NCBI GenBank assembly: GCA_023258935.1
Contig: JAHFRG010000035.1
Span: 4,258 to 14,460, forward strand
Length of the DNA stretch: 10,203 bases
Direction: 5' to 3'
Source of the DNA: Betaproteobacteria bacterium
GTDB taxonomy: Bacteria; Pseudomonadota; Gammaproteobacteria; Burkholderiales; JAHFRG01
The notes under the pieces are model-generated. The model saw nothing but the letters and a program-made list of their open reading frames with translations. It was not told where the DNA came from and searched no databases. Of this stretch, positions 1-4,950 are shown one piece after another (position 1 is the stretch's first letter; each line of letters begins with the position of its first letter). The translations under genes and the position numbers were made by a program.

Positions 1-1167
1 ATGCACATCCCCTACTCCTATTCCTTCCGCAACTTGTGGACCCGCAAGCTCACCACCGCGCTCACCGTCTCCGGAATGGCGCTGGTAGTGTACGTGTTCG
101 CAACCGTTTTGATGCTCGCCGAAGGATTAAAGGTCACGCTGGTGCAAACCGGTTCTTACGATAACGCAGTGGTAATCCGCCGCTCATCACAAACCGAAAT
201 ACAAAGCGGGGTGGATCGCCCTTCTGCGGCGGTAATTGAAGCGCGCCCCGAAGTGGCATTTGGAGAAAACGGCGAGCGTCTCGCCTCGAAGGAAATGGTG
301 GTGCTGGTCGCCATGCCCAAGCGCGGCAGCGACAGCCCGGTCAATGTCATCGTGCGCGGCGTTTCGCAAACCGGTCTTAAGCTGCGCCCGCAGGTGAAAC
401 TCGCGGCAGGCCGCATGTTCCATTCCGGAGCGTCGGAAATCGTTGTCGGGAAAAGCATTGCCGAGCGCTTCAACGGCGCGCAAATCGGCGGCACGTTGCG
501 CTTCGGCCTGCGCGACTGGTCGGTGGTGGGCGTAATGGAGGCCGGCAACAGCGGCTTTGACTCCGAAATCTGGGGCGATGTCGAGCAATTGATGCAGGCG
601 TTCCGCCGCCCGGTGTTTTCCTCGGTCATTGTCAAGCTCAACGACCCGGGAAATTTCACAAGTTTCAAGCAGGCCGTTGAAAGCGACCCGCGGCTCACGG
701 TGGAAACCAAGCGCGAGTCGGTGTTCTATGCGGAGCAATCGGAAATGCTGGCACGCTTCATCAGCATCCTCGGCATCGTGCTGAGCGTGATTTTCGCGAT
801 TGGCGCGACCATCGGAGCGATGATTACCATGTACACCTCGGTCGCCAACCGCACCACCGAAATCGGCACTTTGCGCGCGCTGGGCTTCCGCAGGCAGAAC
901 ATCATGCGCGCTTTCCTGCTGGAATCATTATTTCTGGGAATCATCGGCGGGGTGATCGGGCTGGGCTTTGCTTCGCTGATGCAGTTCCTGTCCATTTCCA
1001 CCATGAACTGGCAAACCTTCGCCGAGCTCGCGTTCAGCTTCAAGCTCAACGCCATGATTATTCTTAAATCGCTGCTGTTCGCCCTGATAATGGGATTTGC
1101 CGGCGGCTTTCTCCCCGCCGCCCGCGCCGCGCGCATGAACATCGTTGATGCGCTGAGGGCGGCTTAA
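1..1167 (+). CDS. ABC transporter permease, FtsX/MacB type
   Basis: This is an inner-membrane permease subunit of an ABC transporter, 388 residues, with the usual four-helix FtsX/MacB layout. A first membrane helix lies at about residues 19-41 and is followed by a large periplasmic domain (about 42-250, MacB_PCD-like). Three C-terminal helices follow at about 253-279, 305-330 and 352-373. The cytoplasmic coupling segment EIGTLRALGFRRQNI (287-301) and the ending LPAARAARMNIVDALRA are hallmarks of the family. Such permeases pair with a separate ATPase and often an HlyD-like periplasmic adaptor. Neither is in the window, so they probably lie upstream of base 1. The family covers lipoprotein release, macrolide and peptide export and cell-division signalling, and nothing here picks a substrate. 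The ATG is the first base of the window, so an earlier start cannot be excluded, although the N-terminus looks complete. Confidence 0.9.
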   Translation: MHIPYSYSFRNLWTRKLTTALTVSGMALVVYVFATVLMLAEGLKVTLVQTGSYDNAVVIRRSSQTEIQSGVDRPSAAVIEARPEVAFGENGERLASKEMVVLVAMPKRGSDSPVNVIVRGVSQTGLKLRPQVKLAAGRMFHSGASEIVVGKSIAERFNGAQIGGTLRFGLRDWSVVGVMEAGNSGFDSEIWGDVEQLMQAFRRPVFSSVIVKLNDPGNFTSFKQAVESDPRLTVETKRESVFYAEQSEMLARFISILGIVLSVIFAIGATIGAMITMYTSVANRTTEIGTLRALGFRRQNIMRAFLLESLFLGIIGGVIGLGFASLMQFLSISTMNWQTFAELAFSFKLNAMIILKSLLFALIMGFAGGFLPAARAARMNIVDALRAA

Positions 1168-1212
1168 TTCTCCGAGTACCAGTGTTTGGCTGGCAGTTGC
1201 GAATGCCACAGG

Positions 1213-1257
1213 TTGACTCAAATCATACTGGCAAGCCCCCAATTGGCGCATCATAAT
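1213..1257 (+). promoter_or_regulatory. Candidate promoter with degenerate FNR/Anr-like box before archease-rtcB
   Basis: The 110-base gap between the permease stop and the archease start holds TTGACTCAAATCAT at 1213-1226. This matches 8 of the 10 fixed positions of the FNR/Anr consensus TTGAT-N4-ATCAA. Downstream, CATAAT at 1252-1257 matches 5/6 of a -10 hexamer, with a poor -35 (TGGCAA, 1229-1234) 17 bases before it. Transcription would start near 1264. That puts the box centre near -44.5 rather than the ideal -41.5, so activation by the box is uncertain. Both elements are weak. Confidence 0.3.
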
Positions 1258-1277
1258 AAATAGAGTAGTTACCGACT

Positions 1278-1700
1278 ATGAATACCACGGAAGCGCCTGA
1301 CGCTTACTTTGAGCACGGCGCCGATATCGGCATCGTGGGTCGCGGCGCGACCATGGAAGAGGCGTTTGAGGACGCGGCACGCGCGACTTTCGCGGTTATG
1401 ACCGACCTCGACGCGGTGAAGGCTGTTGAATCAGTGAGCGTCGAGTTGGAGGAAGCCGACCAGGAACTCGCACTGGTACGCTGGCTCAACCTACTGCTCG
1501 GGCTCGCGCGCGAGCGCGGCATGGTGTTCAGCCGGTTCCATCTCGAGCGCGACGGCGAGAGCTGGCGCGGGAGCGCGAGCGGCGAGCCGTGGCGGCCGGC
1601 GCTGGAACGCGGCGTGGAAGTGAAAGGCGCGACACTCACCATGCTGGAAGTGAAGAAGACAGCTAACGGCTGGGAAGCACGCTGCATCGTGGACGTATAG
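1278..1700 (+). CDS. Archease (RtcB RNA-ligase activator)
   Basis: Archease is a small protein that promotes guanylylation and multiple turnover of the RNA ligase RtcB. The 140-residue length is normal. The family signature runs through residues 12-43: EHGADIG at 12-18, the GRGATMEEAFEDAA segment, and MTD at 41-43. Further family features are VRWLNLLLG (67-75), FSRF (84-87), GEPW (102-105), the GVEVKGATL segment (112-120) and a conserved ending IVDV with Asp139. The usual Thr of the HTADIG motif is Gly14 here, and the common Tyr-His after the AT of the VKAAT-type segment is absent. The stop lies 3 bases before the rtcB start, so the two are almost certainly one operon, which fits their known partnership. 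No strong Shine-Dalgarno precedes the ATG; a weak GAG-containing stretch lies about 11 bases upstream. Confidence 0.92.
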   Translation: MNTTEAPDAYFEHGADIGIVGRGATMEEAFEDAARATFAVMTDLDAVKAVESVSVELEEADQELALVRWLNLLLGLARERGMVFSRFHLERDGESWRGSASGEPWRPALERGVEVKGATLTMLEVKKTANGWEARCIVDV

Positions 1701-1703
1701 ACC

Positions 1704-3137
1704 ATGGATCTTTCCCGACTGCAAGAAATCAATGAGTGGTGCTGGACCATCCCGCTTGCTGCGGGCGAGCAGCGCGGCGAAGTGCGGCTTTACGGCAGCC
1801 GCGAGTTGCTGGCGGCGATGGACAACAAGGTAATGGAGCAAATCACAAATGTCGCCCGGCTGCCCGGGCTCGTCGGCGCGGCGATGACCATGCCCGACGC
1901 GCACTGGGGATACGGCTTCCCCATCGGAGGCGTCGCAGCTTTCGATCCCGAACAGGGCGGGATTATTTCCGCCGGCGGCGTGGGCTTTGACATTTCGTGC
2001 GGCATACGCTGCCTGCGCACCAATCTCGAGCTGAAGGACGTGGTAGGAATACTTCCTTCGCTCGCCCGTGGATTGTCCGAGCATATTCCAGCCGGAGTAG
2101 GCGAAGAAGGCGAGCTCAAGCTGAATATCTCTGAACTTGATGAAGTGCTGACCGGCGGCGCGCAATGGGCGGTGAAGCGCGGCTATGGCACCGAGGCCGA
2201 CCTCGAATTTATCGAAGAGCACGGTCGAATGGTGGATCCCATTCCGGAGAATGTATCCATACTCGCCAAGAAGCGGCAGCGCGGCGAAATGGGAACGCTC
2301 GGCTCAGGCAACCACTATCTTGAGGTGCAGGTGGTGGACCGCATTCACGACAGGGAGGCGGCCGATGCTTACGGGCTGCACGAGGGGCAGCTCGTGGTTT
2401 CGATTCATTGCGGCTCGCGCGGGCTCGGCCACCAGATCGGCACCGATTACCTCGTGAGCCTGGCGAAAGGCGCTTCACGGCTCGGCATCAGCCTGCCTGA
2501 CCGCGAGCTTGCGTGCGCCCCGATCAACTCGCCCGAAGGACAGCAATACATTGGAGCCATGAACGCGGCGATGAATTGCGCTCTCGCCAATCGCCAGATT
2601 CTCACGCACCTGACGCGGGAAACTTTCAGGCACGATATACCGAACGCCGTGCTGGAAACGCTGTACGACGTCTCGCACAACACCTGTAAACCTGAACGTC
2701 ACGCGGTGAACGGGGGCAAGCGCCTGCTCTATGTGCACCGCAAGGGCGCGACCCGCGCTTTCGGTCCGGGACATCCTTCGCTGCCGGAACGCTACCGCGC
2801 GGCCGGGCAGCCGGTGGTCATCGGCGGGAGCATGGGAACAGGTTCTTACATTCTTGCCGGAACCGTCGAGAGCGAGCGCCTCGCTTTTTCTTCCGCGAGC
2901 CACGGCGCGGGGCGCGCCATGAGCCGGCATCAGGCGCTCAAGCAATGGCGCGGCCGGCAGCTGGTGGATGAGCTGGCGCGTGAAGGCATCCTGATCCGCA
3001 CCCGCTCCATGCGGGGCGTTGCCGAAGAGGCGCCGGGCGCCTATAAGGATGTCAATCTCGTCGCCGAGGCGACGGAGCGGGCCGGGCTCGCGCGGCGCGT
3101 GGCTTTTCTCCGCCCCAAGGTGTGCGTTAAAGGGTAA
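1704..3137 (+). CDS. rtcB: RtcB, GTP-dependent RNA-splicing ligase (3'-phosphate/5'-OH)
   Basis: RtcB joins RNA ends bearing a 2',3'-cyclic phosphate or 3'-phosphate to 5'-hydroxyl ends, using GTP and Mn2+, in RNA repair or splicing. The 477 residues match the intein-free family length. The metal ligands expected from the Pyrococcus enzyme are in place: Asp96 and Cys99 (GFDISCG), His204 (GSGNHYLEV), His235 (SIHCGSRGLGHQ) and His325 (YDVSHNTCKPE). The nucleotide-binding HRKGATRAFGPG (345-356) and GSMGTGSYILAGT (375-387) segments are present. The guanylylated histidine is His400 in SASHGAGRAMSRH. Nothing essential is missing, so an active enzyme is expected. It follows archease by 3 bases without a good Shine-Dalgarno of its own, which suggests translational coupling. 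No RtcA cyclase or RtcR regulator gene is in the window. Confidence 0.97.
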   Translation: MDLSRLQEINEWCWTIPLAAGEQRGEVRLYGSRELLAAMDNKVMEQITNVARLPGLVGAAMTMPDAHWGYGFPIGGVAAFDPEQGGIISAGGVGFDISCGIRCLRTNLELKDVVGILPSLARGLSEHIPAGVGEEGELKLNISELDEVLTGGAQWAVKRGYGTEADLEFIEEHGRMVDPIPENVSILAKKRQRGEMGTLGSGNHYLEVQVVDRIHDREAADAYGLHEGQLVVSIHCGSRGLGHQIGTDYLVSLAKGASRLGISLPDRELACAPINSPEGQQYIGAMNAAMNCALANRQILTHLTRETFRHDIPNAVLETLYDVSHNTCKPERHAVNGGKRLLYVHRKGATRAFGPGHPSLPERYRAAGQPVVIGGSMGTGSYILAGTVESERLAFSSASHGAGRAMSRHQALKQWRGRQLVDELAREGILIRTRSMRGVAEEAPGAYKDVNLVAEATERAGLARRVAFLRPKVCVKG

Positions 3138-3271
3138 CGGCCCCGCTGTATGTTGTTGTGCGTGTGCGGGTTATTGGGTGGTAAATCTGTCAACCCAAAC
3201 GTCTCCAGGCCGTTAATTGTATTGGTGCGTAATAAAGCGCCGGAAGATAGGCAAATTAATTGACAATTTTC

Positions 3272-3276
3272 AGGAG
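3272..3276 (+). promoter_or_regulatory. Ribosome binding site fixing the start of the small secreted protein
   Basis: AGGAG at 3272-3276 lies 6 bases before the ATG at 3283. This favours that start over an upstream in-frame TTG at 3217, which has no comparable site and would put 22 extra residues before the signal peptide. Confidence 0.8.
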
Positions 3277-3282
3277 ATAAAA

Positions 3283-3603
3283 ATGTTGAAACATATCGTG
3301 TTTGGGCTCGGCATGGTTTTCGCGCTTTCGCTGTTGCTTTTGCCCGCTGCTTTCGCTGTCGATCAGAAACAACCGCAAACTGAGCAAAAAGGCGATCAAG
3401 CCCAGAAGTTTCAGGAGAATAAGCAACGCATACTGGAGCGCATGGATCAGAGGATTGCGGCGCTTCAAAAGGCCAGGAGCTGCGTTGCACAGGCTCAGAA
3501 TAAGGATGCAGCTAAGGCTTGCCGTCCCGAGCATGAACATGAAGGTTGCCAAGATCGTGATCGCGACCATCATGACCGTGATCGTGGTAAGAGCGACCGC
3601 TAG
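3283..3603 (+). CDS. Small secreted protein with Asp/His/Arg-rich tail, function unknown
   Basis: I do not recognise this 106-residue protein. Residues 1-25 form a clear Sec signal peptide: basic MLKH, a hydrophobic core, then PAAFA before Val26. The mature protein should be periplasmic, about 81 residues. Residues 27-80 are charged and glutamine-rich and look helical (QENKQRILERMDQRIAALQKA), broadly like small periplasmic helical proteins of the Spy/CpxP kind, though I see no diagnostic motif of that family. The tail (81-106) is low-complexity, rich in Asp, Arg and His, with four histidines and three cysteines in the mature chain (Cys67, Cys80, Cys89). Metal binding is conceivable but is inference. 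It lies 145 bases after rtcB with its own ribosome binding site, so it is probably a separate unit, and a hairpin follows the stop. Confidence 0.72.
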   Translation: MLKHIVFGLGMVFALSLLLLPAAFAVDQKQPQTEQKGDQAQKFQENKQRILERMDQRIAALQKARSCVAQAQNKDAAKACRPEHEHEGCQDRDRDHHDRDRGKSDR

Positions 3604-3617
3604 TATTTAGGAATACC

Positions 3618-3645
3618 CTCGGGCTACAAGGTTTTTCAGCCCGAG
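3618..3645. terminator. Hairpin between convergent genes, candidate terminator
   Basis: CTCGGGCT (3618-3625) and AGCCCGAG (3638-3645) form a perfect 8-bp GC-rich stem with a 12-base loop, 14 bases past the stop of the small secreted protein. There is no clean T-run after the stem on the plus strand, so it is not a textbook intrinsic terminator. Its placement between convergent genes still fits a transcription-ending or RNA-stabilising role. Confidence 0.5.
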
Positions 3646-3652
3646 TGACGCG

Positions 3653-3674
3653 GCCGGGAATTTGGGCGCCCGGC
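3653..3674. terminator. Second GC-rich hairpin in the same convergent gap
   Basis: GCCGGG (3653-3658) and CCCGGC (3669-3674) form a 6-bp stem around a 10-base loop, 22 bases before the end of the minus-strand nuclease-fold gene. With the neighbouring hairpin it could end transcription from the right. No adjacent T-run supports this strongly. Confidence 0.3.
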
Positions 3675-3696
3675 TGCGTTCCGCGATAAACGCCTT

Positions 3697-4464
3697 TTAA
3701 TCCACAAACTCGAATTCCGCCACGAGTATATGGTGGTCGGAAGCGGGAGTCGGCTTCACATCGTGGCGTACCGGCCGCAGGTGCCGGCTGTAGAAAATAT
3801 GGTCAAGCACGAAAGGGCGCCGGCGCCAGGTGACTTTTTCCGTCTGCACTGTCTTGTAACCGGCATCTGCAAATTGCCGCACCAATGATTCATGCTTGCT
3901 GACATTGAAATCGCCACCGAGCAGCGTGGGTCCCTTCGAGGCGCGCAGCTGCTCGACGACGATCTTGCGCTGGCCGTCTTCCTCCTCGGCGGTCGGACTG
4001 AGCATGAAAAACGCCAGCAGGTGCGTGTTAAAGATCCTGAGGTCGCGTCCGGCGAGCGTAGTATTTGCGCCGAGGAGCAGGCGGTCGGTGGGCGTTCTTT
4101 TTTGGCCGTGAAATTCGAACTCGATCGCCGGCGACGGCAGGTCATGCGAGAGGGTGTCGCGTAACGGCGTCTTCGAGAAAATGGCCAGGCCAACGCCGAA
4201 AGGCAGCTCGCGCGGATCGATTTTTCTCCACGAGAAATATCCGTCGTAGCCGCTGAGTGCTGCCCGCAGCTTCGTGTAATTGGGCGGAGGGTTGTGCTGC
4301 ACGCCGAGGGGCGTCACCTGCTCCACCTCCTGCAGCAGTACGATGTCAGCGTTATGGCTGCGAATTTCCGCGATGGTGAGGTCGAGGTTGACAGGAGCGT
4401 GGTCGGGATAGGCATCATCCCACATCTGCCCGAACTGCATGTTGAACTGCAGGACTTTGAACAT
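3697..4464 (-). CDS. Endonuclease/exonuclease/phosphatase (EEP) family protein
   Basis: This 255-residue protein has the DNase I / exonuclease III / inositol-polyphosphatase fold, whose members are Mg2+-dependent phosphodiesterases or phosphatases. The active-site series is complete and in order: Asn8 (LQFNMQ), Glu46 (LLQEVE), His148 (FNTHLL), Asp185 and Asn187 (GGDFNV), Asp221 (LDHIFYS) and the closing Asp243-His244 pair (SDHHILVAEF). No signal peptide is visible, so it is probably cytoplasmic. The substrate cannot be told: the family includes DNA-repair nucleases, sphingomyelinases and lipid or nucleotide phosphatases. It is transcribed alone, convergent with the small secreted-protein gene. 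No good Shine-Dalgarno precedes the ATG; a perfect 7-bp palindrome sits there instead. Confidence 0.9.
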   Translation of the reverse strand: MFKVLQFNMQFGQMWDDAYPDHAPVNLDLTIAEIRSHNADIVLLQEVEQVTPLGVQHNPPPNYTKLRAALSGYDGYFSWRKIDPRELPFGVGLAIFSKTPLRDTLSHDLPSPAIEFEFHGQKRTPTDRLLLGANTTLAGRDLRIFNTHLLAFFMLSPTAEEEDGQRKIVVEQLRASKGPTLLGGDFNVSKHESLVRQFADAGYKTVQTEKVTWRRRPFVLDHIFYSRHLRPVRHDVKPTPASDHHILVAEFEFVD

Positions 4465-4468
4465 GCTT

Positions 4469-4483
4469 ATTCAAATTTTGAAT
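4469..4483. repeat. Perfect inverted repeat just upstream of the EEP start codon
   Basis: ATTCAAATTTTGAAT is a 15-base sequence with perfect 7-base arms around one central T. It begins 5 bases before the ATG of the minus-strand EEP gene, over the place where a ribosome binding site would be. It could be an operator for a dimeric regulator, or chance in an AT-rich stretch. Confidence 0.4.
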
Positions 4484-4659
4484 TGTTGCGGGGATTATAG
4501 CATTGCTTTAAACCAAATCCTCACAACATTTTCCAGTCTGGTTTTTCGAAATTCTTGAACTTTGCCACACCATGGATCAGTGCCGGGCTTACGTTTCTGG
4601 CTGGCTCGCCTCTCTAAGCGACTGGCTCGATCTTTCCCTAACCCGACATCGGCGTGCCA

Positions 4660-4711
4660 GACTCTTTTTGCACCAGGTTGAGTGGGGTATTTTTCAACTT
4701 GGAAAAGAGTC
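4660..4711. repeat. Long imperfect hairpin in the EEP-pqqU gap
   Basis: The outer arms GACTCTTTT (4660-4668) and AAAAGAGTC (4703-4711) pair perfectly over 9 bp. The inner arms CCAGGTTG (4673-4680) and CAACTTGG (4695-4702) pair over 8 bp with one G-T wobble. The stem is continuous on the right side, has a 4-base bulge (4669-4672) on the left, and has a 14-base loop. A T-rich run (about 4721-4739) follows on the plus strand. It could be a small-RNA fold, a terminator or the remnant of a short mobile repeat; I cannot choose. Confidence 0.5.
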
Positions 4712-4811
4712 GGGCTAAGGTGATTCTTTTATTTATTTGTAAATTATTCGCGTGTACCAGGCTCATGAACTTCATGATTTTGAAACCCAGGTCATGCCAA
4801 TTGCATTTTAT

Positions 4812-4825
4812 TTGATCTAAATCAA
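4812..4825 (+). promoter_or_regulatory. Perfect FNR/Anr-type operator upstream of pqqU
   Basis: TTGATCTAAATCAA matches all ten fixed positions of the FNR/Anr consensus TTGAT-N4-ATCAA. Its centre is about 132 bases before the pqqU start. If it activates from the classical -41.5 position, transcription would begin near 4860. A partial -10 match, AAGAAT at 4849-4854 (4/6), lies where that model needs it, leaving a leader of about 90 bases. FNR senses oxygen loss; Dnr/Nnr-type relatives with similar sites sense nitric oxide. Confidence 0.65.
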
Positions 4826-4950
4826 ATTTCGCCTCCTTCTGGATCTTCAAGAATGGCTACTTCACTGTGGTGGAAGGCCGGTCGTACCGGTGCAAGCAAC
4901 GCAACAGTAGCTATTAGCGGGTCGTTGTCTCTCAGGGAGGAATTATTTAC

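Larger units (their letters stand above)
4484..4950. other. AT-rich intergenic region without a convincing gene
   Basis: This stretch between the divergent EEP and pqqU genes is visibly richer in A and T than its flanks. It contains an 8-base direct repeat CTGGCTCG (4601-4608 and 4622-4629), a long imperfect hairpin (4660-4711), two TCATGA palindromes (4763-4768 and 4772-4777), and a perfect FNR/Anr box (4812-4825). A 70-codon minus-strand frame (4638-4850, TTG start) overlaps the hairpin and the box. It has no recognisable domain and no ribosome binding site at its start, so I do not call it a gene. The rightmost part is the pqqU promoter and leader. The rest may be decayed sequence or an unannotated small RNA. 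Confidence 0.5.

Noticed and set aside
1229..1247. Sigma-54-like promoter (TGGCAAG ... TTGGC) before archease-rtcB, tempting because E. coli rtcBA uses sigma-54
   Set aside because: The spacing is wrong: the GC of the -12 element is about 4 bases too far from the GG of the -24 element, and sigma-54 promoters tolerate almost no change in spacing.
1491..2222. 243-codon minus-strand frame over archease and rtcB
   Set aside because: It is antisense to two clear enzymes and has no recognisable features of its own.
3174..3198. TTGGGT/ACCCAA stem after rtcB as a terminator
   Set aside because: A 6-bp stem with a 13-base loop and no T-run; too weak to call.
3260..3273. TTGACAATTTTCAG as a -35 hexamer or FNR-like box before the small secreted protein
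   Set aside because: A matching -10 would fall on the start codon, only 7 of 10 FNR positions match, and the site overlaps the ribosome binding site.
4638..4850. 70-codon minus-strand frame starting with TTG
   Set aside because: No recognisable domain, no ribosome binding site at its start, and it runs through the hairpin and the FNR box. The AAGGAGG at 4838-4832 inside it is not followed by a start codon at a usable distance.
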